From Aphidius gifuensis (lineage: Eukaryota > Arthropoda > Insecta > Hymenoptera > Braconidae), in contig NC_057788.1 of the NCBI RefSeq assembly GCF_014905175.1, forward strand, positions 17,702,154-17,766,153: a DNA stretch of 64,000 nucleotides. The letters are read 5' to 3'. The notes below the pieces were generated by a model that searched no databases, was not told the origin of the DNA, and saw only the letters and a program-made list of their open reading frames with translations. Both the position numbers and the translations under genes were made by a program. Shown here in pieces: positions 10,901-25,900 of the stretch. Numbering within the stretch: position 1 is the first letter of the stretch; each line of letters opens with the position of its first letter.

Positions 10901-13900
10901 ATGGGAATAGCGGACTGGCAAAGTGGAGGGAGTGAACACGGTAAGGGAAACGATTGGAACGGACTCGGTTTTTTTTTCAGGAACGATCTCGAATGAACAT
11001 ACCCTGCCCTACGAAATTAATCCGGGTATTTCGTGAAACCGAGAACGAACTCGGCAATTGCCGGGTCGAAAATAATTAATATTTTTTTAGGGAATTTTAA
11101 TTTCCTATTGTTTTCGCTTTTCATCTGCCCCCCCCCCTAACCATGGTAGACCCCCCCCCCGCCCCGAAAATTTTCTAAGTCCCTTAATCTAAATACGATA
11201 AATATGGGAAAATATCAGCAAATATAGAAGAAAAATTACTGAGTATAAAGAAAAAATTGCTGAATATGAAGAAAAATACGATACATATGGGAAAATATCA
11301 GTAAATGTAAAGAAAAATGTAGAAAAAAATAGAAAAATATCGAAGAAAAATCAGTGAATATAAAGAAAAAAACGATAAATATGGGAAATTATCAGTGAAT
11401 ATAAAGGAAAATATAGAAAAGTGACTGAATATAAAGAAAAAAACGATAAATAAGGGAACATATCAATTATGCCCCCGCCCCCCGAAAATTTTCTAAGTCC
11501 CTTAATTAATCTAAACACGATGAATATGGAAAATGAAGAGAAATATAGGAAAATAAAGAATATATAAACGAATAAACAAAAATATAGAAAAATCACTGAA
11601 TATAAAGAAAAATACGATAATTATAGGAAAATATTAGGAAAATATCAGTAAACAAAAAAGAATAGTATAGCAAAATATCATGGAAAAATCATATTTTTCA
11701 ACAAAAAGATTTTAAAAAAAATTATTAACATGATAAATTATTAAATATTCAATTTAAACAAAATATATACGATCACTGGAGGATTAGTGAGAAAAATTAA
11801 TGAACAATACCCATCAATTAATAATAAAGAAATAATGATACCAGTAGAAGCTAATATAAAATTCGATGACGATGAGGAAAATGAAAATATACCAAACATT
11901 AATTTTGAGTTCAAAAAAATACAAGAAATTGTACATCTACCAATTAATTCATTTGCAGGCAAAATAATTTTAGCAAAAAAAAAAAAAAAAAGAAAACTAT
12001 TCAATAGTAATGATGACATTATTTAGATATCATCGCAATCATAATAGCAATAAATAAAGTGGAATTTATATATGCAATGTCAGGACGGTTATTAAAATAA
12101 AGAACAATAACATTAGCAGACGACAGTGATTATGAAGTAAAATAAAATTTAAATGAAAAAAAGTTTGATTAAACTAAATACCCTAGCGGATGGCTCGACT
12201 CTCCAATGTAGCACTCAGTCGACAGCGATTTGACAGCCATTCGACAGCATATATAAAACGTAATTCACGAGCACCGGATACTCAAAATGAGTTGGAAAAA
12301 TATGAAATAAATATGAGATTATAATGACAATAACTTAAACTGACTGAAACCTTGACTAGTATATGTATTTAATATCAAATAAGAGATTAAATTATACACG
12401 GTAGAGAGGTTAGATTGATATGATTCGCATTTCTACTGGAGTCAGAAAGCTGTCGAGCCTCAGACCATTCATCGGTAATTGACTCGGTCATTATTACCAA
12501 GATATTTTGTCACTAAATCGACAGGCTTTCGACACCGAATTGAGAGCTGTCTAATTTATTCATTTTTCATTGTTTTAAATTGTTTAAACAGTATAATGGA
12601 CTTTATTAATGATAAATTTGCATTTTTTTTATAAAAAAATTAATAAAAAATATAAAAAAACTTGTAAAATTTAAAAAAAAAAAATTTTTTTTTTTATTTA
12701 TAATTTTTAAATTAATTGTTAATAACAATTGCATGTAAAAAACATAATAAAACAGTATAATTAAGCATTTAGAGTATAAACAATTGCCAAAATAATTTTT
12801 TTTCAATTTTATATCACTACTTGCCGGTTGACTCTGTTTCGACACCGTTTCGATCGCGTTTCGACAGCATTTCGACAAGCTTTCGACACCGAATTGAGAG
12901 GTGCCTAATTTGCTCATTTTTTATTGTTTTAAATTGTTTAAACATTATAATGGACTTTATTTACGATAGATTAGTATTTTTCTATAAAAAAATAATAGAG
13001 AATATAAAAAAACTTGTAAAATTTAAAAAAAAAAATTTTTTTTTTTGTTTATAATTTTTAAATTAATTGTTAATAACAATTGCATGTAAAAAACATAATA
13101 AAACAGTGTAATTAAGTCACCTAACAAGTGACTTTAGGCACTCCCTGCACCCGTATTCAGAGGATGTCCTCATTAGGGCGTTTTTTTGCCGATGGCGCTT
13201 CAAAAACTTTTTGTCAGAGTTCTGTATGAATCGTATTCTATGACAAGAGAGCTCATTTTCATGCTGCCGAACTAGGGTTCTTATCAATATATATACCCGG
13301 GAAAAAAGTAGACGATCGTCAACGATCGTTGAAGATGTCAAATTTGTCCACATCTCTGTCGATCACTGTCGATCGACATCGATCGATATCGAACGCTGTC
13401 GATCAATGTCGATCGCTATCGATATACAAAAATCTTTAGAAAAATATACACATTATAACAATTATGAACTTCCTGAGTGGAAATTTAGTTAAGGTCCTGA
13501 TCAGAACCGGATCAGGGAACCTGATTTCAAATCAGAACTGGATCAGGAATCCTGTTCAGGAACGGATCAGAATGTAACGCTCTTTTTTAGGATTCTGATC
13601 AGAACCGGATCAGGAAACCTGGCCAGATTGTAGGGTTAGAGCCAGGATACCTGAACAGGAATGGATCAGGATTCCTGACTAGAATATAACCAGGAATCCT
13701 GTTCAGGAACGGATCAGAATGTAACGCTTTTTTTTAGGATTCCGATCAGAATCGGATCAGGAAACCTGACCAGGATACCTGATCAGGAATGGAACAGGAA
13801 TCCTGATCTGAAACGGATCAAGTAATTCTAAAAAAAAATTAATTTTTATTATTTGATGTTTTGTAAATCGGCTAACTAATTTACTATAACAATGTTAATG

Positions 13901-16900
13901 ATGAAACAGGTTGAATGATAAGATTTTATATACCTAACATAACTTAAATTACCTAACCACTAGCGGGACGCGAACTCGGATCATTCAGATTACAACTACG
14001 GGCCTTAACACGCGCGGCCATGCCGTCTATCGATGATCGGATGTGATTTTTTGCTTTCATAAATTACATCAGCTAAAAAAAACTTAAATTAGAATTTGCG
14101 ACGTAAATTTGACGTAAAAATAAATTATAACAATTTGTTAAATTGTCCCTTGTCATTTTGTTTTAGAATTAAAATTAAAATTAAATCCAAAAAATATTTT
14201 TCCTGATAATATTCTGGTCAGAATCTGTTCAGGAAACCTTATTCAGGATACGTTCAGGTTTCCTGTTCCTTTCCTGAACAGGAAAACTGAATAAAAAAAA
14301 TTAATTTATTTGATAAATTTTTCCTGATAGTATCCTGGTCAGAATCTGTTCAGGAAACCTTATTCAGGATACGTTTAGGTTTCCTGTTCCTTTCCTGAAC
14401 AGGAAAACTGAATAAAAAAAATTAAATTATTTGATAAATTTTTCCTGATAATATCCTGGTCAGAATCTGTTCAGGAAACCTTATTCAGGATATACGTTCA
14501 GGTTTCCTGTTCCTTTCCTGAACAGGAAAACTGAATAAAAAAAATTAATTTATTTGATAAATTTTTCCTGATAATATCCTGGTCAGAATCTGTTCAGGAA
14601 ACCTTATTCAGGATACGTCAAGGTTTCCTGTTCTTTTCCTGAACAGGATTGGATAAGGTTACCTGACTTAAGGAAATCGTAAGGTGTCCTGACCAGGTTC
14701 GGGTCAGGAATGAGTCAGGTTCCCTGAATAAGGAATCCTGATCCGTTACTGATCAGGGTTTGAGATCAAATAGGGCATCCTGAAAATTTTTCCACTCGGG
14801 TTATGCCGGACAATTTATCAAAACCATAACATACTCAGGAATATTTTTTTTTTTTTTTTATTCTTTAAGTTACAAAGATATTTTAAGGTACATAATTTTT
14901 TTTATTAGATTTTATTATAACAAACCAGTTGTCTTTTTTTTTTTTTTTTTTAATTGAACTAAACTTCATAAGCAACTTTGAATATAAAATCTCTTGAAAT
15001 GGTATGAAAATCACATACTGTTTGCACTGGCATAAATCCCAGAGCATTAAAGCTCATGAACGGGTAATGTCAAAAATACTCTGGCAGTTGAAAACTGAAT
15101 ATTCCAAAAAATGAAAATATTGAAAACACGAAAAAAAAAAAAAAAGACAACTGGTTTGTTATAATAAAATCTAATAAAAAAAATTATGTACCTTAAAATA
15201 TCTTTGTAACTTAAAGAATAAAAAAAAAAAAAAAAAATATTCCTGAGTATGTTATGGTTTTGATAAATTGTCCGGCATAAGTTAATAATTGTTATAATGT
15301 GTATATTTTTCTAAAGATTTTTGTATATCGATAGCGATCGACATTGATCGACAGCGTTCGATATCGATCGACGGTGATCGACGGTGATCGACGGCGATCG
15401 ACAGAGATGTGGACAAATTTGACATCTTCAACGATCGACGGTGAACGATCGCTGACGATCGTTGACGATCGTCTACTTTTTTCCCGGGATATATATTAAA
15501 CCGTTTCAAAAAAAAAAAAAAAAAAATTTTTTTTTCTCTCCCACCCCCTAAAATCTTAGTATTCAACAAGACAAACAATCTACTATTTTTAATTTTTTTT
15601 TTTTTTTTTTTTTTAATGTCGCTCATCGACTTTGAATATTTTCCATTTAAAATACATGTAAGCAGAGTGTTCATTTTATACTTTTGTTCATAACTTCATC
15701 AATTTTCAAGCTAGAGACTCGGAAATACGACCATTCGAAAGCGTAAAAAAAAAGCTTTAAAATACATATTGAAAAAAAAATTTTCAATCAACTGTTTCGC
15801 GGCTAGAAAACTTTGTAAACGTTTATTTCTAAAAAAACGATAATTTATTTATTCGAAGACCTCTGAGCATTCATTAAAAAATAAAAATTCGGCATATAAG
15901 ATATATTGTCTAAAGCTTTTTAATACAGCTTTCTAAATAATCATCTTGAATTTAAATATATTGATTAAAAAAATTAAAAATAGTAGATTGTTCGTCTTGT
16001 TGAATACTAAGATTTTAGGGGGTGGGAGAGAAAAAAAAATTGGCTTGCGGCCTGCAGCGCCATGTCTCAATCCTCGGGAATCAGAAAACACCGTAAATGA
16101 AAAAGTCCTTCTGACATAATATTGCGATTCCATCTATTGTGAGCTAGAACAAGTTGCCGCCGTAATGTTTTAGCCGACTAGCGGATCTTTCCAAATTCTG
16201 AAGTGTAAGCTTCGTAAATGAACTTTTCTTAAGTTGGGCCGAACTCTTAAAAATAGAAATTATTAATTAACGTATATAATTATCATTCATAAATTAGATT
16301 AGGACGAATTTAAAGATTTCGAATATTGTTGTTTGCATTATATTGAAAATGATAAACATTTTTTTGCCGTTTACTGAATTCTACTAAAAAAAAATTATGT
16401 TTCATGTGAGTTGATAATATTTACTAAAAATATTATTAGATAAAAGTATAATTTTTTTTTGTTCATATATTTGGAAAATATATGATATTATCACACTAAA
16501 CTTTTGATTCTCTTAATACGAGTTGGTGATAAAAGCGAATTTTATTCTACAACTTTTTATCATTTTAATAAATATTGATGAAGAATTAAATGCCACTTTT
16601 TAAACGATAATAAAATAGAATTCTGAATTTGCACTTAACAACCAAATAGTTATGTGTCCGCAAATATTGTTTCAATAAAATTAATATTCTATTTCTACAC
16701 CAATTTTCGAAAATAGGAAGCTGTTATTTTTGTGCACAATCAAAAAAAGTTAATCCGAATAAACAATTCTATAAAAATGCTATGGAACTTTTTAAGCATC
16801 GTATAATTGTACCTTAGGCCTATTGTATTGTTACACCAATTTTATAGCCATACGACACTGAAAATCATCTCTCACCCTGAGTCGTTAAAGTTTTCAATCT

Positions 16901-19900
16901 TAAGAATAAACAATAGTCAAAAGTGAAAATAATATAATCAGATTATTGACCGCTTGTGTGCATGCAACGTTAATACAAATATGTACATAATGGTTTTTCA
17001 TTAAACGGTTCTCTACAAAATCCAAAGTGTGAAAATCCTGATTCATCCGCCGTATGATTTATCACCCAAAAAATACCGTCGATGAGGCAGAAATTTTAGG
17101 CGTACAGTTTTTCTACGATTATTATTATTATTATTATTATTGTTGTTGTTGTTATTATTATTATACATAGCCTTAAATTGTAAATAAAAAATTTTTTATG
17201 TTATAAATAATAACAAACATAAATTTTAAATAAATGTGAATGGTGTCGCCATCTTGTGCCAAAAGAGTTAGTAAAACAGGGCCCTATTTATCGATTAATT
17301 TTGCGGATGAATCAGGATTTCTAGTATTTCGTTTTAATAACAAATGCAAATCTGAGCATTGTAAAAATCTAGTGTTACATAATTATGATGGAATCATCAC
17401 TAGAGTTTTATTAAATTTCAGAAACTCTATAATGGTTAATATATTCGAACGGAGAAAATACATTGCGAAAAATATAGAACAAATGAATATATGATTAGAC
17501 AATAAAGATACAACTTCAGAAAGCTATTGAGCGGCTTAGCTGATTGAATCTGAAAACAGAAAGAGGTTGTAAAATAATATACATAGATTATTATTCGGCT
17601 ATATCAATCAAACGGACAATAACTTTAATATAGAAAAGTAGAATTAGCTATATATACATTTGAATAAAATCGTTTTTGGCTCATTCGTACTAGCGGAATT
17701 TGATAATAAGAGTACTCTATGTATATGGATGAACCAATTTTTTTACGATAGATTTTACCGTTGATTATTTGTTGTCTGTAATCTATTTCTACATATAAAT
17801 ATAAGACGGATTATTTTTCAGACGATGAATAGACACAAACTCATAGACACAAACTCGTAAAAAATTACTAGTGATTTTTATCGTATTCGGTATAATTATT
17901 GAATATTATTTTTCGTTAAAAGGTGACTCATATATTATGATAAATATCGTAATAACATGAATTTAAAAAATTAAAAAATTAAAATATGCTAATTAATAGA
18001 AATACATAGTGTCATAAATTTATTATTACAAAATACGAGAAAATAAAAAAAAATATATCATCGAAAATTATAACTCTTAAACATAATAAATATATCTTAT
18101 TTATCATTCATCTTGTGGCATAACATTATATCGGATAAAAGCAAAATAGTTTAATATGTAATTAGGAAAAGTTGATTTACGTAAAGTATTCAAGTCGGAC
18201 ATAGTGCCAACTGGATATTTACCAACATTCAATATCCCTATTACGGACTAAATGAGCTGAAAGAGACTTTATTTTTTGGATGTTCACCCTGAACGGTGTA
18301 ACCGAAACTAGCGCTCCGGGCCGCAAGCCAAAAAATTTTTTTTTTTTTTTTTTAAACGGTCTAATATATATATATTGATAAAAACCCTAGTTCGGCAGCA
18401 TGGAAATGAGCTCTCTTGTCATAGAATACGATTCATACAGAACTCTGACAAAAAGTTTTTGAAGCGCCGCCATCGGAAAAAAAAGCCCTAATGGGAACAT
18501 CCTCAGGGGTACGTTCAAAAACCTCCGTTCGGTTCGGTATATCAAGATGGCGGCGATTCTACCCAGCCAAGAAGACTAGAAATACAGGAGGACTTACTCC
18601 CTATCTCGCCTGTATATAAAAACCGTTCCGCTATGTGATCGCCGCATAATTGAGGGGCGCTAGTAGTACCACGGTAACGTGCGCGACTTGTATCGCTTTT
18701 TTTTTACAATGCGCACAATACAAACATACTCTGACAAACACTAATGGAGCATTATACACATGATGTTTGTCAGAGTATGTTTTTATTGTGCGCATTGTAA
18801 AAGCTAGTACGTTACATTATACTACTAGCGCCCTCAATTATGCGGCGATAACAGCAATCAATCAGGGGCAAATTTTTACAATTTAGGGCTATTTTTTGCC
18901 GCTGATGGCGCTTGTAAAATTTTTTTTATATAGATTTTATATACAAAAACTTCACAAGCGCCGCTAGTGGAGGAAAAAAGCCCTAAATTGTAATGCCCTG
19001 TGAATTGGACTGCAGAACGGTTTTTTGAGGCAAGTTCGTCCTCCAGCACCCGTATTCAGAGGATGTTCTCATTAGGGCGTTTTTTTCCGATGGTGGCGTT
19101 TGTGAAGCCTTTCTATATGAAATCTATATAAAAAAAATTTTGTCAAGCGCCATCAGCGGAAAAAAAAAGCCCTAATGAGAACAATTTTGCCCCGTGAATA
19201 CGGGTGCTGTATTTCTAGTCTTCTTGTACCCGGCAGTCCAATTCACAGGGCATTACAATTTAAGGCTTTTTTTCACCACTCACGGCGCTTGTGAAGCTTT
19301 TGTATGTAAAATATATATAAAAAAAATCTTTACAAGCGCCATTAGCGGCAAAAAAAAGCCCTAAATTGTAAAAAATTTGCCCTGTGAATTGGACTGCAGC
19401 AATTAAGATAGGTACAAAAGTCCGCCATCTTGATGTACCGAACAGAACGAGGGTTTTGGAACGTACCCCAGAGGATGTTCTTATTAGGGCTTTTTTTTGC
19501 CACTGATGGCGCTTATAAATTTTATTTTATATAGATTTTACATATAAAAGCTCCACAAGCGCCACCGGTGGATTAAAAAAGCCCTAAATTGTAATGCCCT
19601 GTGAATACGGGTGCTGCACACGTAGTCACGGGGCAAAATTCTTCTCATTAAGGCTTTTTTTTTCCGCTGTTGGCGCTTGACAAAATTTTTTTTATATAGA
19701 TTTCACATAGAAAAGCTTCAGAAGCGCCACCATCGGAAAAAAAAAGCCCTAATGAGAACATCCTCTGAATACGGGTGCAGGGGCGGTTTTGTAATCTACA
19801 GTTAAGTCAACATGGTATAGTATAGGGAAGCGAAACGTTTGACTATACCAAAAAACTGTAACTGCGGATTACAAAACCGGCCCTAGGGTGCATTCCTTTA

Positions 19901-22900
19901 ATAAAAAATTTTTTTTCGTATTGCAATTTCGCCCTGTAATACCGGCCAAAATTTTATAGGAAAAAGCTGTTTCTTGTAGTGGCAGTACTGGCACATGACA
20001 TTATTTTTTTTGGCTTCCAATTATTAGATGGATTACTGTTCAATGTTTATATCAAACTGAAATAAATAGAAAATTGACTTGTTGTGATTGTTTGTTATTG
20101 TCACATAGCTCGTACCACACATTATCGTAAACTGTAAAGCCTGGAATATTGCATAGAGAAATTTATCACTTTTGTCGTTGTTTCTGTTTCTAGTTTTTAG
20201 ACGGTATTACAGGGCGAAATTGCAAAACGAAAAAAAATTTTTTATTAAAGGAATGCACCCCTAAACGAGCCACTTTTGGATGTGTACGCTTTTTATGTGT
20301 TCACTTTTGGCTGTGTTCACTTTTGAAAACCGAAAAAGGGACACCCCCACCGAGCGTATGCAAGGAAGCGCTATGGTTGCGCGGGCATTTGAAGAAACTT
20401 AAGCAACTAAAGACATGTGGCCACTAGCATAGTTTTTCGACCAAGTTCTATGCCATCGCACTTGTGTCACTATATCTCACTCAAAATTTACTAGAAAATG
20501 GCCGCTGAGGACTATGTTGAAAAAGCATAGAACCGCTAACTTTACACTAGTTTTTTTTGATACAGCCAACATTCAAACAATACAACAACAATGCTTAGCA
20601 TTGTTAATAAATTTGTTTATATTTACACATCTATAGTACATATATATAATGATTGACTGTCAATATATCAAATTGTCAACAAATAAGAAAGGTTATATTT
20701 TTATTTATCTTTTATGTGTTTGTAAGCAAGTTGGTACAGCTGAAACAATTTCAAAAAACGATTAAAACGCTGCCTTATAGCCGTTATATGTGAACTTTTT
20801 CTTCCATAGTGCTATGGCGTAAAACTTGGTCGAAAAACTATGCTAGTGGCCACAACCCTTAAAATTTACCAACGCATTGTGTTTACTTCGTTAAGGCATG
20901 TCCAACGCCGCACCCGTATTCAGAGGATGTTCTCATTAGGGCGTCTTTTTTCCGATGGTGGCGTTTGTGAAGCTTTTCTATATGAAATCCAATGAAATCT
21001 GCACCCGTATTCAGAGGATGTTCTCATTAGGGCGTTTTTTTTCCGATGGTGGCGCTTGTGAAGCTTTTCTATGTAAAATCTATATAAAAAGTTCACAAGC
21101 GCCGCCATCGGAAAAAAAAGTCCTAATGAGAACATCCTCTGAATACGGGTGCTGATGAAATCTATATGAAAAAAATTTTGTCAAGTGCCATCAGCGGAAA
21201 AAAAAGCCCTTTAACGAGAACAATTTTGCCCCGTGAATACGGGTGCAGGTTTTAGAGTGTTGTGGACACTGAAATATAATAAATATAAGCTGTGTTCGAT
21301 GGTCGTCTCGGCTCAGTTCCGTCTCACTTACGGCTCACTTATGGCGCTAGCGACGTACGGTTGTTTGAAGAACTACAAAGGCACAAAATCTCAATACAGG
21401 TGCTTATCTATATCATCACTGTATTAATGCCCCAATAAATATTGTTTAATGCCCCAATAAATATTGTTTATTTACAGTGATGATATAGATAGGCACCTGT
21501 ATTGAGATTTTGTGCCTTTGTAGTTCTTCAAACAACCGTACGTCGCTAGCGCCAAAGTGGCCAGAACTGAACGAGAGACGATATCAAGCTAATAACTTCG
21601 TGTCGCCGAGAGAGAAACTCAATGGTTGGTATGTTGTTCTTGTCGGTACAGTCATGTCAACTATAATTGGTTGAGACTACTGAAATATAATGTAACTTTT
21701 ATACCGTGTGTTGTACTAGTTTGATTTGACGTTGACTGTACAAGATTTAATGTGCGCATGCGTGAGTGAGAGGGCATCCCAACCAATATATTGGTATCTC
21801 TAGCGACACTCCGTGCATTGGATAAGCATAGGAGTTCACCTTCCAGTTTTATTATATTTCAGTGGTTGTGGAGAGGAGAATGTCCTATCTGATTTACATT
21901 ACAAGAAATGCACTGCCAACCCCAAAAAAAAAATTTTTTTTTTTTTAAATCGATCATAACACTTAATTTTTACCATATTTGACCTTATTTCATAATAAAA
22001 AAATGTTTATTGTCTTATTACGTAAGTGGGACGCTTCGCGTTACCTACGTATTGAATTTGTCTAAGAAAAAAAAAAAAGTGTCGTAGCTCCTTAGCCAAT
22101 AGACCTAAAGACTTCATATTATGATCAAAAGAAGCGTATTTTTAATACCTACAATTCGTATAGATTCGTTTTTTTGAAAAGTAATTATTAAAGCAGTAAA
22201 TGCTAGAAATATCAAATTTGTCATTTTGTCTTTTTTTTAAAAAAATTAATAACTCTTAAGGTTGAATGTAAAAACGAATTCCCTCTACTCGATTTTGCTA
22301 ATTTTTTTTTTAATCGCTAGCTAAAACTTTTGTCTATTTTATAGAATTTTTTTCAAATTTTTCGACCGTGAAATAAACTTGACCGATTTAACACGGCCGT
22401 AAACGGAAAAACCCACGTTTTGATCTGTATCTAAAAACCCCTCTACTCGAAATTACTAAATTTGATTTAGATTTGTAGTTTTTTTAATTACGAAAATTTA
22501 AAAAAAAAAATCATCAATTTCGACCGTGTTTTTTAGAAGATATTCAATCGCAAATGATTAATTAAGTCCGAGATTTACTTCACTTTACTGCTGCAGTCGT
22601 AGTTGTGTGTGTTCGTGTAGGCCGGGTACACTCATACTACTACAGAAGTGATAGTAGCGGACACAGATTTTAGGCATAGAGGGCACCAATTTATTTTAAA
22701 AAGGCATGGGCTGGGGCGAGCCCCTTTGGCACAAAAAAGTTATTCGACGATGGGACTTACATTCAACCTTAAACTATCCATCCGATTAACTTCCACCGAC
22801 TAATTTAAAGTTTCATTTCATTTTTATCTACAATTTGCCGCAAATATGAACGCGATATTTTAAAAATTGACAAAGATATTGATGATTAATTACAAAATTT

Positions 22901-25900
22901 TATTTTCGGAGTCACGGAACTGATTAACATTGGAATCTGTCAAAATTATATTGAGGCAGATTAGTCGCACGAAGTTGGCAGCCCTGCTCAGTAAAACGCA
23001 CTCACACAGATGAACATATGTTTATAATAATATTCCGTAGTAAATAAAACGACATAACCTATGAGCAATATGACATTTATTTAAAAAAAAAAAAAAAAAT
23101 GAACCAATTAATAATTGCACATGACCCACCGGAGTATTGAAAATTTTAATTTTCGTCACAAGTGATTTTTTTTTCATTTAAATTTATTTATCCAAAATAT
23201 CATTTACTATAAATTAAAAATTATGTTGAAATTTAATGTTGGCCAACTTGAATATAGAGTGAGACTGGCAGAAGAAATCACGACAATTGATTGTGTCTCT
23301 GTGACCACACATGCAAACTTCTTCTGTCAGTTTTACTCTATGTTTAAACTATGCCGACAATAATATGTCAAAGTTCCTAATTTTCGCGTCTATTTTTATT
23401 TATTAAAAAAAACCCACCGACAAAACTTTTTTCATATACGGCTCAAAATTTTTGTCTTTTTTCATTTTATAATATATCAGTTTTTCAAAATAGTCTCTGT
23501 ATTTTTTCATATAGTTTCTAACCAGGTTTGTGTGAAGTGTACTCGGCTGGCCATAAGAGCCTATGTATAACCTCCTTGAAAAATGTTAACTTTATTAATT
23601 AATTTAAAAAAAACCACCGACAAAAAAATTATAAAAAAATTAGAGATTGTGTATTATTACATAAATAATCTACTGTCAAAATTTCAAAAACTTCTCTGTA
23701 TTTCCGTTTCGCGTTGGACATGCCTTAATTTCAAGCGGTGTCTCCACGTATAGAAATCTCATGCAAGTTCTTGCACAAAAAAATGGAACATGTACCATTG
23801 GCTGCAATTAGGGTTACCATATCTCGAAAAAGCCAAATCAGGACATTTTCCTCCCACTCCAAAATTTTACCCCCTCCACCTATAAATTTATGTTTCAAGT
23901 AGATAATCATAACAATTCATTTATTTTGATTATATGTTACTTATTCATTTGTTTTCTTTTAATTATTCAATAATTATTCATCAAAATTACACAAACGATA
24001 GAAAAATTTTTTACAGTAGTTAATTTTTTTGTCTAAATTAATCCATCAAAAATTAATTGGTAAGCGAAATCCTTTCGTTAGGCTTTTTTGTTATAGCTTT
24101 TAAGTTGTTAAATTGATAATTATTTAAACAAACTGAAAGCTATGAGAAAAATGGCTAAGGAAGTAAGTTGCTTACCAATTAATTTTTGAAGAATTACTTT
24201 GGCTAAAGAAAATAATTAGCGAGCTACATCCTTTTCTTAGCAACTTGACAATATAGCTTTTTATTTATTCAAACAAATTGAAAGCTATAGGAAAAATGGC
24301 TAAGAAATAGATGTTGCTTACCAATTGATTGTCAATAGGATTTCGACGTAATTGAGACTTCCAGAGATATTTACAGAGTAATCTCCAGACTATTTTCATA
24401 ATATCTCCGGATTTTTTCCGGAATTTTCGCTTAAAAAAGACCAACAAAAAAAAATAGAAAAATTAATAAAAGAACCAGAAATAAGAGTTTACATCCGAAA
24501 TATAAAAACCGAATTTTCTTCCAAGATAATCCGGAGAAAATCCGAATAAATTCCGGATTAATATCTCCGGTAGTCTCAATTGTGAATTGCGTAGAAAATT
24601 CTGAGAAATCCGGAAAAAATCCGGATAAATTATTTCTACCAGGGAAATTGAAAGCTATAGAAAAAATGGCTAAGGAAAGGATGTTGCTTACCAATTAATT
24701 TTTGAAGAATCAATTTAGCTAAAAAATTTAACTGGCAAGCCACATTCTTTCTTTAGCCATTTGTTAATAGCTTTTTATTTATTTAAACAAATTATAAGCT
24801 GTAAAAAAAATGGCTAAGGGAAGGATGTGGCTTACTTATTCATTTTTAAAAAATTAATTTAGCTAAAGAAATTAAGTGGCAAGCCACAAAATTTACAAAA
24901 ATAAAAGAAGGGTTGCCTACGCTATAGAAATTTTGCATCGGGCCCTCTATACTCGATAGGACGAGGTACATATTCTGCACGCCATTTTAATTTCAATAAT
25001 TAGAGGTATTCAAGAGTCTATCATAGTTAGCGTAAATGATAAATTCTATATTATACCTATTTACTAAAAAAAAAAATTACAATAAAAAAAAAATTTTTAA
25101 AATTGTGAACAAGTCTCAAAAATCAGGACATTTGACAAATCAGGACCGTATCAGGACAAGCCAATCAAAATCAGGACATGTCCTGCTAAATCAGGACGCA
25201 TGGTAACCCTAGCTGCAATAGTCTTGCAAGGCTTTTAAAGGCTCATTTCCACCAAAATTCTAGTAATTATCTAGCGATGATAGATCTTGCAAGCATTTCT
25301 ATAGCGTGAAGACACTGCTTAATAGTTGCTTTATTTCACAAAATTCTTGTACCAGAGCTCCGGATAACCGCCATCTGTTGGATTGAAGAGCGTCATCCGT
25401 CAGCGAATTTACAAATATGATTTTTAAAATAGAAAATGGCTGAACATTGGCGTCAACTCTCTTATTCCAGTTGATCCTAGCCGACTGACAACAATAACAA
25501 ATAAATAACAGAGTTGACGCCAATGCTCAGTCATTTTCTATTTTAAAAATCACATTAGTACATTTGCTGACAGATGACGCTCGTCACTCCAACAGATGGC
25601 GTTTATCTGGAGCTCCGATACAAGGTTTTTGTGAAAGAAAGCAACTAATAATTTTTTTCAAGATACAAATTACCAATGAATAATGACGAAAGAGAGCGAA
25701 AGAACTGGAAAAAAAAATAACAAGAAATAATAAGTAAACTTTAGTTACTAAAGTTTCTTCAAATGACCGCACGACTCAAGCGCTTCCTTGCATACGCTCG
25801 GTGTGAATAGTGAACGAACACTGCAGTTCATTGGCAATTTTTACAATTTTGCCTTTGCCGGTGCTGTGCGCTTTTATATAGATTTTACATACAAAAGCTT

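Larger units (their letters stand above)
13296..15488. mobile_element. TIR element, CCCGGGAAAAA family, with GATCGAC-rich arms
   Basis: The left end is CCCGGGAAAAAAGTAGACGA and the right end is its complement. Arms of about 170-200 bp are full of GTCGATCGA motifs and end in CATTATAACAATTA. Flanks are TATATA on both sides. Two further elements sit inside (13472-14800 and 14801-15283). Confidence 0.8.
13147..18500. repeat. Split MITE/foldback pair enclosing nested elements
   Basis: Left arm 13147-13295 (a type A MITE end, then GTCAGAGTTCTGTATGAATC and GCTGCCGAACTAGGGTTC) is repeated inverted at 18365-18500. The second arm ends AACATCCTCA. About 5 kb separates the arms. Confidence 0.7.
18507..19470. 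mobile_element. Composite TIR element, GGGTACGTTC ends, carrying nested hairpins and MITEs
   Basis: The left end is GGGGTACGTTCAAAAACCTC, with TATCAAGATGGCGG. The right end is the complement of GGGTACGTTCCAAAACCC, with CATCAAGATGGCGG. Inside are a long hairpin (18640-18850) and MITEs at 18852, 19046 and 19233. Confidence 0.75.

Noticed and set aside
11741..12019. 92-aa minus-strand open frame (also 6030-6251)
   Set aside because: Antisense of the RPA70-like fragment. The plus-strand translation follows RPA70 order, while the minus translation is low-complexity hydrophobic.
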